Positions 24,929 to 34,380 are shown, numbered from the stretch's first letter. The stretch is 64,000 nt of DNA from Terrisporobacter petrolearius (GCF_020748185.1 NZ_JAHZMO010000008.1:62001-126000), one strand, 5' to 3'. The notes: generated by a model not told the origin, from the letters alone. A program made the numbers and translations.

Positions 24929-27142
24929 ATGCTAAAAAAAGAATGGAAAGACTTATTCAAAAACAAATTTCTAATTGTGGCTCTTATTGCTATAATTGCA
25001 ATCCCAACTATTTATTCAACTTTATTTTTAAGTTCCATGTGGGACCCTTATGGTAAAGTTAGCAATCTTCCTGTTGCTGTTGTAAATAATGATGATCCTA
25101 TTGATTATGAGGATATGGAAGTAAATGTGGGTGAAAGACTTGTTGATAGTCTAAAAGATAATGACTCCTTAGCATTTAATTTTGTTGATGAAAAAGTAGC
25201 AATGGATGGTTTAGAAAATGGTACTTATTATATGGTAATTACTATACCTAAAAACTTTTCAAAAGATGCTACTACTTTATTAGATAAAAAGCCTAAAAAA
25301 ATGGTATTAGAATATGCTACAAACCCAGGTAAAAACTATATCGCCAGTAAAATGAGTGAAACAGCTTTAACTAAAGTTCAAAATTCAATTTCTGAAAAGG
25401 TAACTGAAACTTATGCAGATGTGGTATTCGAACAGTTTGACACTGTAGGTGACGGACTTAAAGAAGCATCTGACGGTTCTTTAGAACTTAAAGACGGCTT
25501 AGGTGATTTAAAAGATGGTGGTGTAAAACTAAGTGATGGTTTAAACACTCTTTCTAATAGTATGTTAACATTTACTAATGGTACAAATACTTTATCACAA
25601 GGTTTAGATACTTATTTAGCAGGTGTAAAAACTTTAAATTCAGCTTCTGGGGAACTTGCAAATGGTGCTAATAAGTTGGCAGATGGTGCTAATCAGTTAA
25701 ACTCTGCTGTTAAAGGAATCTCTATTCCAAATATATCTTTAAGTGAAGAGCAAAAAAACACTTTAAAAGACACAGCAGCTTCTGGTGTTTCTGGTTATTC
25801 TAAACAACTATCTTCTGGTATAGGTAGTGCAGTTAGCAATAAAGTAAGTAACACTTTAACTTCTGATAATACAGTTAAAGCAGTGTCTTCTGCAATACTT
25901 AGTGATAGTAAGATTGCTCAAATGGTGGGAGCACTTCAAGCAGCAGGCTATACTAAAGAGCAAGCCCAAGGCTTAGTTGTTGGAATAGTATCAAATACTT
26001 TAAAAGGTGTATCTTCTAATATTACTGCTGATTCTATAACAAGTGCAGTTTCTCCATCAGTATCTAGTACTATGAGCAAAATTGCAGCAGGTTCAGCTGA
26101 AAAAGGAGCCCAGGCAGTTGTAAAAGAGGTAAACTCAAATCTTTCTACTTATGAAGAAATGTTTACTACTTTAAAATCATCTACAAAAACTCTTTCAGAT
26201 GGATTAAATACATTAAGTGCTGGTGCCAACGAATTAAAAGCTGGTTCAGACAAACTTGTAGCTAATAATCCTAAATTACAATCTGGTATGACATCACTTT
26301 CAGATGGTACAAATAAAATATCATCTGGTGTTAATGATCTAAAAAATGGATCTGTAAGTTTAAAAGATGGTTTAAAAACTGCTTATGATGGAAGTAATAC
26401 TCTTCAAACAAGTTTAGCTGACGGAGCTAAATCTGTAAAAGATACTACTTCTACAATAAATGATGACACATTAAAAATGTTTGCATCGCCTGTAGACTCA
26501 TCTAAAACTCAAATAACTAAAGTTGCAGATAATGGTCATGCCATGGCTGCATATATGATGGTTGTTGGTCTTTGGGTTGGATGTATGGGATTCTGTACAG
26601 TTTATCCTTTAACTAAAAATAGCTCAAAAATAAAATCAGGCTTTAGATTATGGTTAAGCAAAGCAAGTGTTATGTATCCTTCAATAATATTAGCTTCAAT
26701 AGGAATGGTATCAGCTTTAAGCTTCTTCAATGGATTTAGCCCAGCTGATTTAAATAGCACTATATTAGTTGCAGTTGTTGCCGCAATAACCTTTATGAGT
26801 ATTATATACTTCTTTAACGTGGCCTTTGGAGTAGTTGGTAAGTTCTTAGTTCTAATATTTATGGTTATTCAGTTATCTGGTTCTACAGGTACTTATCCTT
26901 TAGAATTATCAGGTGATTTTGTATCTAAAATAACGGATTATCTTCCATTTACTCATGTAGTTACTGCATTTAGAAGTACAATATCTGGAGGAACAAGTAT
27001 AGAGGGTCATTTAATTTTCCTTGCTTCAATAGCTGTAGTAATGATGCTAATAACAATTGCATTCCTTGAATTTAAAGTAAGATATAAATCTAATAATAAT
27101 ATTATTACTGAAGATGATATGGACGACAAATTAGCAGTTTAA
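24929..27142 (+). CDS. YhgE/Pip-family membrane protein
   Basis: The ATG at 24929 follows GAGAAGGGTGA; the frame is open further upstream through the promoter and operator, so the upstream ATG is rejected. The 737-residue protein begins LKKEWKDLFKNKFLIVALIA, a single N-terminal helix. It has a ~500-residue extracellular part full of coiled repeats (LKDGLGDLKDGGVKLSDGL, LANGANKLADGANQLNSA) and ends in five or six helices. This is the YhgE/Pip plan, related to ABC-2 permeases. Lactococcal Pip is a phage receptor and YhgE homologues in type VII-secreting bacteria are linked to ESX systems. The divergent TetR gene and operators indicate inducible expression. No ATPase is adjacent. Confidence 0.87.
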   Translation: MLKKEWKDLFKNKFLIVALIAIIAIPTIYSTLFLSSMWDPYGKVSNLPVAVVNNDDPIDYEDMEVNVGERLVDSLKDNDSLAFNFVDEKVAMDGLENGTYYMVITIPKNFSKDATTLLDKKPKKMVLEYATNPGKNYIASKMSETALTKVQNSISEKVTETYADVVFEQFDTVGDGLKEASDGSLELKDGLGDLKDGGVKLSDGLNTLSNSMLTFTNGTNTLSQGLDTYLAGVKTLNSASGELANGANKLADGANQLNSAVKGISIPNISLSEEQKNTLKDTAASGVSGYSKQLSSGIGSAVSNKVSNTLTSDNTVKAVSSAILSDSKIAQMVGALQAAGYTKEQAQGLVVGIVSNTLKGVSSNITADSITSAVSPSVSSTMSKIAAGSAEKGAQAVVKEVNSNLSTYEEMFTTLKSSTKTLSDGLNTLSAGANELKAGSDKLVANNPKLQSGMTSLSDGTNKISSGVNDLKNGSVSLKDGLKTAYDGSNTLQTSLADGAKSVKDTTSTINDDTLKMFASPVDSSKTQITKVADNGHAMAAYMMVVGLWVGCMGFCTVYPLTKNSSKIKSGFRLWLSKASVMYPSIILASIGMVSALSFFNGFSPADLNSTILVAVVAAITFMSIIYFFNVAFGVVGKFLVLIFMVIQLSGSTGTYPLELSGDFVSKITDYLPFTHVVTAFRSTISGGTSIEGHLIFLASIAVVMMLITIAFLEFKVRYKSNNNIITEDDMDDKLAV

Positions 27143-27147
27143 TAAAT

Positions 27148-27193
27148 AAAAATAAGGATTATGTTTATAAACATAATCCTTATTTTTATTTTT
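27148..27193. terminator. bidirectional terminator
   Basis: AAAAATAAGGATTATGTTT pairs perfectly with AAACATAATCCTTATTTTT, between convergent genes. Confidence 0.93.
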
Positions 27194-27197
27194 ACTA

Positions 27198-28295
27198 CTA
27201 TAATGTTGATTTTGCTAATATTTCTTCTTTAAAGTTATCACTATTTATTGGCCACTTACCATATTTTCTTGCAGCCGCCATAAATGCATCTATATTTTCT
27301 ATAGGAGAGTTAATAGGTATACCACATCCTGTGCTTAGTAAATATCCCTTTGGACTGTCATAACCATCTTCTATACATTTTTTTACACCTGCATAAACAT
27401 CTTCTTTTGTCCCAAGCATCATTACTTCTACTGGATCCACATTCCCAACAATAGGAAGTCTGTCTCCCACAAGTTTTTTTGTATCAACTAAACTAACTCT
27501 ATTATCTATACTTAGCATATTACAACCACTTTCCACCAAGTCTAGGGTCATATGTGAAGTTTCTCCACAAACATGATATGTAAGGGATTTTCCAAAACTA
27601 TGTACATAATCTACTATTTCTTTTGTATATGGAAGAACAAACTCTCTATAAGTTTTCTTGTCTATTAGTGTACCTGAAGCTATTGGATCGCATAAAGATA
27701 TTCCTGATCCTGCCTCTAAGAAATCTTTCATTACTATTTTAGTTGCATCTGTACTAAATCTTAATAATTCGTGAACTTTTTCCGGTTCTTTTCTTATAGA
27801 TCTTAATAATTTTTCAACAGGATAAATACTCCCCGCTGCTGTTATTGGTCCATGAATACTTAAAGATGCTCCAACTTCATGCCCATATTTCTCCATACAC
27901 ATATGATAAGCATCATAATTTAATTGATACCATGGGTCATTTTTTCTTTCTATTTTTGATAAATCTAAAGAACTTAAATCTTTAAGATTTTTTAAATAAT
28001 GATCTATTATGGCTGGTACTCCATCTTCTGGATCATTAGTTTTACTACCTAGTGCAATACCAACGCCATGAAGTCCATATTCTATAGAAATACTGTCATT
28101 TCCAAATCTCTCATAACAAGCTATTTGTGCCTGAGCTTGGTTTTTAGCACAGCTTCTTTTTTCTTTATGCGTAATTTTAGCTACTCTTCCTGATACTGAT
28201 GTTACAAATGGTAATGCTGGTATTCTATCTATGGGTTTTCCACTAAAAAATCCTGCTAGTCTTTCCTTAGGAGTCATTTGATCATCTTTATGCAT
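27198..28295 (-). CDS. UroD-fold corrinoid methyltransferase (MtaA/CmuA-like), copy A
   Basis: The 365-residue TIM-barrel protein of the uroporphyrinogen decarboxylase superfamily starts MTPKERLAGFFSGKPIDRIP. Zinc-ligand motifs of the methyltransferase branch are intact: YHVCGETSHM (His and Cys) and LLSTGCGIPINSP (Cys). Other family segments are SLSIHGPITAAGSIYPVEKL and GNVDPVEVMMLGT. Such enzymes move a methyl group between a substrate and a corrinoid protein. It is the last gene of a five-gene unit holding a corrinoid protein and its activator, so it is not a haem-pathway UroD. The direction and substrate are not readable. The ATG follows a GGGGGT site. Confidence 0.85.
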   Translation of the reverse strand: MHKDDQMTPKERLAGFFSGKPIDRIPALPFVTSVSGRVAKITHKEKRSCAKNQAQAQIACYERFGNDSISIEYGLHGVGIALGSKTNDPEDGVPAIIDHYLKNLKDLSSLDLSKIERKNDPWYQLNYDAYHMCMEKYGHEVGASLSIHGPITAAGSIYPVEKLLRSIRKEPEKVHELLRFSTDATKIVMKDFLEAGSGISLCDPIASGTLIDKKTYREFVLPYTKEIVDYVHSFGKSLTYHVCGETSHMTLDLVESGCNMLSIDNRVSLVDTKKLVGDRLPIVGNVDPVEVMMLGTKEDVYAGVKKCIEDGYDSPKGYLLSTGCGIPINSPIENIDAFMAAARKYGKWPINSDNFKEEILAKSTL

Positions 28296-28325
28296 TGTAA
28301 TACCCCCAATTTAATAAATTTATAA

Positions 28326-30125
28326 TTAGTTAGATGGAAACTTTAAACAGCTAGAAAATAATCTTTCATAACCTTCTGATGCTCCAAGCTCCATATATTC
28401 CATATTTTTAGAAAGCAATTCCATATCTTTTTTAGCTTCCTTAGACATTAATGCCATATAAGCTCCTGTTTTTGAAGAATTACCTACATAAACTATTTTT
28501 CCTTTTACTTCCATTGGTAAAATCCCTGTTCCAACTAAACTGTCTACACTAACATGAGCTCCAAATTGACCTGCTATCATTACTTTTTTCAAATCTTTCA
28601 TTTCAATATTAGCTTTTTTAAGTAGTGCATAAAAACCAGAAAGTATGGCTCCCTTGGCTAACTGAACTTGTCTAATATCACCCTGTGTAATTAAAAGTTT
28701 GTTTTTATTATCATCATATAAAATAAATTCTCTTTTTTTATTATTAATTTGTATTCTATTTAATCTGTAATCATCTTCTTCTAACTTTTCTAGCTTAATA
28801 AAAGCTCCATTATCTCTTACAATTCCTGTTTTTAATAGTTCTTTTACTACAGCTAAAATTCCACTTCCACATATGCCTATAGGTTTTTCTTCTCCTATAA
28901 CTTTTATTGCCGTTTCTTCTTCATTAATAACTACATCTTCTATGGCTCCATTGGCTGCTCTCATTCCACAACTAATGTTCATTCCTTCTAGTGCTGGCCC
29001 TGCAGCACAAGAACAAGATAAAAGGTTTCCTTTATTTGATAGAACGATTTCACCGTTTGTTCCTATATCTATGAAAAGCACATTTTCATCTGCTTTATTT
29101 AATTCACATACATAAGCTCCTGCTACTATATCAGCTCCTATATATGCAGATACAGAAGGCAGGCAATAAAGTCTTGCTTTTTCACAAGCTAATAATCCTA
29201 TATCTTTTGCCAAAATATTTTTAGAAGTAGTGAAAATAGGTGCAAATGGAGATTTCCCAATAGACTTAGCATCTATTCCAAGCAACATATGCATCATTGT
29301 ACAGTTAGCTGCCACAGCAATTTCGTATATATATTTTTTATTTACATTTGCTTTTTCACATAATTTTTCTATCATTTCATTTATAGAAGTTACTATAGCC
29401 TTTTGTAAATTTTCAACTCCGTCTTCTTGGTTTTCCACTTCATATGTAATTCTAGTTAACACATCTAATCCATACTGTTTTTGCGAATTAATCATAGATT
29501 CAACACATATCTCTTCACCAGAATTTATATCTACTAAAGATGTAACTACTGTTGTTGTCCCTATATCCATAATCACTCCATATATTTTATCTCTTGTATC
29601 ATTTTTTTCCAGATAAATTACTTCATCATTATTAAACACTGCTGTAATTTTTTCATCTTGTGGTTTTATTTTTTTTAACAATTTCCATTCTAATTTATCA
29701 GTATTTAATTGTCTCAAAATTTCATCTTCCAATGGTCTTTGATTTTCTAAAGTTGATTTTTCAAGAGTTATTAATTTTTTATGTATGGAAGGATTAACTT
29801 CAAACTTTGGCATATATCCACTGCTTAATACTCTATGTTTTCTCTCTTTTTGTAATAATTCTATTTTTATATCTTCTTTTGGTTTTACTAAACAAGATAG
29901 ACGTATATTATCATTAATTTCTTCTTGTGATAAAAGTTTCTTCTCTGTTTCACTTAATTCTCCCAAATCTCCAGAAATAAGTTTAATTTTACATTTTCCA
30001 CAAACACCTTTACCATTACAAGCATTATCAACAAATATATTTTCATCTAACAAAACATCCATCAATGTTTTATTTTCTTTTGCTTCTACGATTTTATTTT
30101 CTTTTTCTATGAAAACTTTACACAT
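28326..30125 (-). CDS. RACo-type corrinoid protein reductive activator (DUF4445/ASKHA)
   Basis: The 599-residue protein has an N-terminal 2Fe-2S ferredoxin domain with Cys36, Cys42, Cys45 (DNACNGKGVCGKC) and Cys78 (RLSC). A linker and a middle domain follow, then an ASKHA ATPase-like part: GVIMDIGTTTVVTSLVDINS, FIDIGTNGEIVLSN, CSCAAGPALEGMNI and IGICGSGILAVVKEL. RACo proteins use ATP to reduce inactive Co(II) corrinoid to Co(I). The start overlaps the upstream gene's end (ATG at 30125, previous stop at 30118), implying translational coupling. The natural client is the corrinoid protein at 31165-31833. Confidence 0.92.
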   Translation of the reverse strand: MCKVFIEKENKIVEAKENKTLMDVLLDENIFVDNACNGKGVCGKCKIKLISGDLGELSETEKKLLSQEEINDNIRLSCLVKPKEDIKIELLQKERKHRVLSSGYMPKFEVNPSIHKKLITLEKSTLENQRPLEDEILRQLNTDKLEWKLLKKIKPQDEKITAVFNNDEVIYLEKNDTRDKIYGVIMDIGTTTVVTSLVDINSGEEICVESMINSQKQYGLDVLTRITYEVENQEDGVENLQKAIVTSINEMIEKLCEKANVNKKYIYEIAVAANCTMMHMLLGIDAKSIGKSPFAPIFTTSKNILAKDIGLLACEKARLYCLPSVSAYIGADIVAGAYVCELNKADENVLFIDIGTNGEIVLSNKGNLLSCSCAAGPALEGMNISCGMRAANGAIEDVVINEEETAIKVIGEEKPIGICGSGILAVVKELLKTGIVRDNGAFIKLEKLEEDDYRLNRIQINNKKREFILYDDNKNKLLITQGDIRQVQLAKGAILSGFYALLKKANIEMKDLKKVMIAGQFGAHVSVDSLVGTGILPMEVKGKIVYVGNSSKTGAYMALMSKEAKKDMELLSKNMEYMELGASEGYERLFSSCLKFPSN

Positions 30126-31149
30126 TTACCTTAATCCCCTCTGCGTTTAATGTACTTAGAATAGATTGTATATTTTTAAGTGGAGATTTTGTTCCAAGTC
30201 CACATGCTGGTGATATAATATTTGATCCATCTTTCACACATTTGTTAGTTAACAATGAAATTTTCTCTGGAGTCCCAAATTCCAATGTGTATGTACTTAC
30301 ATTTCCCATAAGAATTCTGTTTGGTAAATTAGCTCTAGCATTTTTCATGGAAACTACTGAGTCAAAACTAAGAGCATTACTTTGTATCATATTTACTTCT
30401 TTGTAAACACTTCTCATTTGACCACAAATATGTACAATAGTTCCTATTTTTTCTTCTTGCAAACTATGAATTATTTTATTTATATATTTAACTGCAAATT
30501 GTTCAAAATCTCTTGGTCCTAAAATTTCTCCACTTCCACTTGGATCAGAGATGGCAATTATATCTGCTCCTGCATCTATTTGAGCTCTAGCAAAATTAAT
30601 GATTTCATCTGTAACAAATGTCATAAATTCATGAGCCTTTTTATTTTTCTTTCTTAATTCTTTGTAAAAAACAACAGGCTCCATAAGAGAACTAGCTGTA
30701 CTTATAGGCCCTGTAATATTCCCTACTATAGGTACATCATCATTTTTTGATTTCAAAATTTTTATGGCATCTAATACTACCTTTGCTCTGCCTTCTTGTA
30801 GATTCATTTCTTTTAAATTTTCGTATTCATCCACACTATTTATGGCATATTCAATTACATGTGGTTCATATTCTTTTGTTCCTAAAGTAGCTTTAGCTCC
30901 CATAGCTTCAGCTTCTACAGTCATACAAAAAGGAACTCCATAATTTTCAAAACAACCACTTTCATAATTTGCACTGGCAAGTTCAGCCATTTTTTCTCCA
31001 TTTAAGTGTGCCCCTGGCCAAAACACATTTGATCTATCCATTAAATCTGTTGTTATCATATTCATCATGCCACCTGGACATATGCAAGGCGGTCTATCAA
31101 CTTCTTCATTATTAAATACTTTTATAATTCTCTCTTTTGGTGTAATCAT
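30118..31149 (-). CDS. UroD-fold corrinoid methyltransferase (MtaA/MtbA-like), copy B
   Basis: The 343-residue protein begins MITPKERIIKVFNNEEVDRP and keeps both zinc-ligand motifs: TIVHICGQM (His, Cys) and IISPACGLGTKSP (Cys). Conserved segments VPFCMTVEAEAMGAK and VGNITGPISTASSLMEPVVF are typical of the MtaA/MtbA/MtsA methylcobamide methyltransferases. It overlaps the RACo gene by 8 nt and lies 15 nt after the corrinoid protein gene. As one of two intact UroD-type enzymes in the unit, it could be the partner that loads or unloads the corrinoid. The other substrate (tetrahydrofolate, a thiol or a methylated compound) is unknown. Confidence 0.87.
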   Translation of the reverse strand: MITPKERIIKVFNNEEVDRPPCICPGGMMNMITTDLMDRSNVFWPGAHLNGEKMAELASANYESGCFENYGVPFCMTVEAEAMGAKATLGTKEYEPHVIEYAINSVDEYENLKEMNLQEGRAKVVLDAIKILKSKNDDVPIVGNITGPISTASSLMEPVVFYKELRKKNKKAHEFMTFVTDEIINFARAQIDAGADIIAISDPSGSGEILGPRDFEQFAVKYINKIIHSLQEEKIGTIVHICGQMRSVYKEVNMIQSNALSFDSVVSMKNARANLPNRILMGNVSTYTLEFGTPEKISLLTNKCVKDGSNIISPACGLGTKSPLKNIQSILSTLNAEGIKVNV

Positions 31150-31164
31150 TTTATCAACCTCATT

Positions 31165-31833
31165 TTAAATAGCATTTACTAAGTTTTTAGCATGTAGAAG
31201 TTCTTTGGCAACTTTTACTGCTTCAACTGCATTACTTGAATATCCATCTGCACCTATTTCTTTTGCATATTTTTGTGAAATAGGACTTCCTCCAACCATA
31301 ACTGTAACATTATCTCTTATTCCTTCTTCATTTAACATGTCAATAACTGTTTTCATTCCACCCATAGTTGTTGTCATTAATGTTGACATACAAAGAAGTG
31401 ATGCATTTGTTTCTTTTACTTTTTCAACAAAAGATTTTAAATTAACATCTCTTCCTAAATCATGCATTTCAAAACCAGCAGTTTCAAACATAATTCTAAC
31501 TAAGTTTTTACCTATGTCATGTGTGTCTCCTTCAACAACGCCTATAACACCTTTTACTTTTGTACCTTCCTCTTGTTCTGGCAAATGAGGTCTTAAAACG
31601 TCTAGTCCTGCATACATAGCATCTGAACACAACAATACATCAGTTACAAAATATTCTTCTTCATCATAAAGCTTACTTGCTTCATTCATTCCCTCAACTA
31701 ATCCATCCATTATTCCATCAAAAGCTGAATGTCCTTCATTTAAATATTCTTTGGCAACATCCACCACATCTTCGTCTTCCATTTCAACCACACACCCAGC
31801 TAATTTTTTTAAAAGTTCTTTTTTCGATGACAT
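31165..31833 (-). CDS. methyltransferase corrinoid protein (MtaC/MtbC-like)
   Basis: The 222-residue protein has a B12-binding two-domain build. Residues ~1-90 form the helical cap (LLKKLAGCVVEMEDEDVVDV, ALLCSDAM-like VLLCSDAMYAGLDVL). Residues ~93-215 form the Rossmann-like cobalamin domain with EGDTHDIGKNLV, where His105 is the lower cobalt ligand. SLLCMSTLMTTTMGG and VMVGGSPISQKYAKEIGADG complete the cofactor pocket. It carries the methyl group between the flanking methyltransferases. The ATG follows AGGAGGG. It is the second gene of the unit. Confidence 0.95.
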   Translation of the reverse strand: MSSKKELLKKLAGCVVEMEDEDVVDVAKEYLNEGHSAFDGIMDGLVEGMNEASKLYDEEEYFVTDVLLCSDAMYAGLDVLRPHLPEQEEGTKVKGVIGVVEGDTHDIGKNLVRIMFETAGFEMHDLGRDVNLKSFVEKVKETNASLLCMSTLMTTTMGGMKTVIDMLNEEGIRDNVTVMVGGSPISQKYAKEIGADGYSSNAVEAVKVAKELLHAKNLVNAI

Positions 31834-31857
31834 AATTGTCCCTCCTATTTTATTATT

Positions 31858-32727
31858 TTATATTAGTTTGATTCCCTTAATCTTACCTTCAGTCAATTTA
31901 TAATTTATATTTTTAATACACATTTGACCTACTATTTTCGTTTTTCCTATAACTTCAATACAGCCCTCACCATATTTTATAGGTTTTGATAATTCAATAT
32001 CGTATAAACTTGCTTTATTTGTTCCAAGAAGTGCAAATGTTGTTTTGGGACATAGCAATAATATGGTCTTATCATCTATAATCTTTTCAGCCTTTTTCAA
32101 GAAAGGATATGTAAACATTTCCACACTTTCTTTCATCATTTTCGGTCCAAGAATATTAACACCACCTGAAGAGTCAGCAAAACTAATTAAATTTGCACCT
32201 GCTCTTTGCCCTTCTTCTATAAAGTTAAGGATTTCATCTTGAAATTTATCAAATATTTGTTTCATCTTTTCTGGTTCTTTTCTAAAAATCTTAAATGCAC
32301 GTGTAGCATCCATTAATACATTTAAGATTGTAAATGGTCCACTAACTTCTAAAACAACATTTTCTCCTTCACTTCTTAAACATGTGCAGGCCTTTAATAC
32401 TTCTGATATTCTACCTTTAGTAAAATCAATACTTTTCAGATTTAATACATCATCAGCATTTTTGCACACATATTCCTTTGCCCTAGGTCCTATCTTTTCA
32501 TCTCCATAATTGATAATTCCACCCATTGCTTCCCCTTCTACAGTGTGACAAAAGGGTAGTTCACAAAAGGCTGCATTATCATGTTTTTTTAGTTCTTTTG
32601 CTATTAGGCTCATTGTCTCCCAATGTTTATAGGCCTGGGGAAAACTTAATTTTAAATTTTTTGTCACTTCTTCATTTATCCCTGCAGAATTATTATAAGT
32701 ACATTTAAAATCAATTATCTTCTCCAT
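31858..32727 (-). CDS. divergent UroD-fold protein, copy C (zinc motif altered)
   Basis: The 289-residue UroD-superfamily protein is shorter than copies A and B and lacks the usual first ~40 residues (no PKERI..xRPP opening). Family segments remain: FCELPFCHTVEGEAMGG, VVLEVSGPFTILNVLMDATR and NLISFADSSGGVNILGP. The HxC zinc motif is replaced by LLLCPKTTF (His lost, Cys kept). A late Cys is in VGQMCIKN. It heads the five-gene unit, 24 nt before the corrinoid gene. It may be a substrate-specific methyltransferase with another metal arrangement, a scaffold, or a decaying copy; the preserved frame argues against decay. The ribosome site AAAGGT is moderate. Confidence 0.75.
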   Translation of the reverse strand: MEKIIDFKCTYNNSAGINEEVTKNLKLSFPQAYKHWETMSLIAKELKKHDNAAFCELPFCHTVEGEAMGGIINYGDEKIGPRAKEYVCKNADDVLNLKSIDFTKGRISEVLKACTCLRSEGENVVLEVSGPFTILNVLMDATRAFKIFRKEPEKMKQIFDKFQDEILNFIEEGQRAGANLISFADSSGGVNILGPKMMKESVEMFTYPFLKKAEKIIDDKTILLLCPKTTFALLGTNKASLYDIELSKPIKYGEGCIEVIGKTKIVGQMCIKNINYKLTEGKIKGIKLI

Positions 32728-32865
32728 ATATTTTTTAGACCTTTCTAAATATTTAATTCTTCACATTAATAAGAGTACCATATAAAAATAACTTATAAAA
32801 ATTGATAATTTTTATAGTTTCATGTTCTTTATAAATAAAATCAATATATATGAAAATTATAAACA

Positions 32866-32905
32866 AAAATAGCCAATGACCTTAATCATTGACTTTTTTT
32901 ATTTA
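32866..32905 (-). terminator. terminator of the PadR-HAAS operon
   Basis: CAATGA, six bases, TCATTG then GCTATTTTTG on the minus strand; weak stem. The plus-strand side is followed by a longer T run. Confidence 0.5.
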
Positions 32906-33001
32906 TATTATTTTTACTTCATTAATTGAGCTTCAAATTCAATTTCAATTTTTCTATATACTATATATACATATTGAGATTTTTATTTGGGGACCTTTTT
33001 A

Positions 33002-33910
33002 CTAAAAATAACACACTTGCTCGATACTTCGAGATTTAAACATTTCCTCTATCAAATTAATTTGATCAGAGCTTACCTTTATAGCAGCATTGTTATTAGA
33101 AAACTTAGATTTTTTCTTAAGCTTTAACTCAAGAGTGTGACAAACCTTACCTTTCACATGTTCTTTAGTCCATCTATATCCACATACATTACTAAAAGGA
33201 ATAAAGCTCATAAGCGTAAGTATACCATCTGTATATACAATATTATTACTGTTTTTAGGATTTAACACTGAGAATAAAATAACTGTAATAAAGTAACTCT
33301 TTGATAGTATCAATGTTCTTAAAGCCTCTTTTAAAATTTCATTTTTAGGTATTTCATTAAAGTCTATTAAAAATGCTGCTAAAGTTAAAATAATTGATCC
33401 CATAAGAAAATATTGTATGTATTTTGTCATTTGCTCATACCAAGTAGGCCTTTTATAGGACTGAATATAAAAAATCGGCTCCTTTTTAGAAAGTTCACAA
33501 TCTTTTTTATGTGTTTTTATAAGGTCAAATATAAAATATCCATAACATAAAGTCATAACTATTACAAATGATGCAGATATAAAAACATTAGAATTACTTA
33601 TATAGGTATCTACAATTTCAGCTCCAACATATAAAAGCAATGTTATACCTATGAGAAATGCTTTAAATAATCTTTTAGATTTATTAGATTCACTTTTATA
33701 AATTTCACTTAGAACATCAGGATCTCCCATTTGTTTTAATGCCATGTTTGTTGCTTCTTCATATTCCATACCTTCTTGTGTAAATTCTTCAATATAACTA
33801 GAAACATGATCTCTAAGTTCATCTTGTATATCTTTTGCTCTTTCTTCTGTGGAAATAAATTTACAAGTAGATTGTAAAAATTTTTCCACAGATTTATTTT
33901 GTGTATTCAT
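33002..33910 (-). CDS. HAAS-domain (permease prefix) membrane protein
   Basis: The 302-residue protein has an N-terminal HAAS/DUF1700-type helical domain: FLQSTCKFISTEERAKDIQD, then LRDHVSSYIEEFTQEGMEYE and MALKQMGDPDVLSEIY. About five membrane helices follow. HAAS domains pair with PadR regulators and often with ABC export modules or sigma-like signalling. Its start overlaps the PadR stop by one base (TAATG), so the two are translationally coupled. The C-terminal ~60 residues (KVCHTLELKLKKKSKF..) are cytosolic. The output is unknown. Confidence 0.82.
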   Translation of the reverse strand: MNTQNKSVEKFLQSTCKFISTEERAKDIQDELRDHVSSYIEEFTQEGMEYEEATNMALKQMGDPDVLSEIYKSESNKSKRLFKAFLIGITLLLYVGAEIVDTYISNSNVFISASFVIVMTLCYGYFIFDLIKTHKKDCELSKKEPIFYIQSYKRPTWYEQMTKYIQYFLMGSIILTLAAFLIDFNEIPKNEILKEALRTLILSKSYFITVILFSVLNPKNSNNIVYTDGILTLMSFIPFSNVCGYRWTKEHVKGKVCHTLELKLKKKSKFSNNNAAIKVSSDQINLIEEMFKSRSIEQVCYF

Positions 33911-34233
33911 TAATACTGTCCCCCTAATACTAAATTCATTGTTTTACTAAATATAACCCATTCATCTTTTCTATCTTTCAATTCCAAAAGTCCCTTTTTA
34001 GTAATTTTATAATATTTTCTACGTCTACCATTTTCCACATTCCAAAAAGATTCAATTAACTTACTTTTTTCAAGCTCATGTAATAGTGGATATAAAGTTC
34101 CCTCCTTAAAAAGAAATACTCCATTAGACTTATTTTCAATTTCTTTTATCATTCCATATCCATACATGGGCTCATTTTTTAATGCATCTAAAATTAATGT
34201 TACTGTACTACCTTTCATAAGCTCTTTATTCAA
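33910..34233 (-). CDS. PadR-family transcriptional regulator
   Basis: The 107-residue winged-helix protein has the PadR signature: LILDALKNEPMYGYGMIKEI, GTLYPLLHELEKSKLIESFW, then the wing NGRRRKYYKITKKGLLELKD. The likely start is TTG at 34233, five bases behind AAGGTG; an ATG five codons in is the alternative. It is the short PadR-s1 type with one C-terminal dimerisation helix. Being coupled to the HAAS protein, it probably represses this two-gene unit. Confidence 0.9.
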   Translation of the reverse strand: MNKELMKGSTVTLILDALKNEPMYGYGMIKEIENKSNGVFLFKEGTLYPLLHELEKSKLIESFWNVENGRRRKYYKITKKGLLELKDRKDEWVIFSKTMNLVLGGQY

Positions 34234-34343
34234 AACAACACCTTCTTTAATAATTTATTAAATCATACCTCGGATTTCTATGTATTATAAAGAAATTGTA
34301 TTTCTATAGCCCTTATTAGTCAACTGTAAATTTTTACCAAAAC

Positions 34344-34375
34344 AAAAAGTTACCTAGATATTAATCTAGGTAACT
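34344..34375 (-). terminator. terminator of the YitT-family gene
   Basis: AGTTACCTAGAT, a short AT loop, ATCTAGGTAACTTTTTG on the minus strand. Confidence 0.88.
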
Positions 34376-34380
34376 ACACA

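Noticed and set aside
27198-32727. Haem biosynthesis role for the UroD proteins
   Set aside because: They cluster with a corrinoid protein and RACo, and two carry the zinc HxC...C motif of methyltransferases; no hem genes are near.
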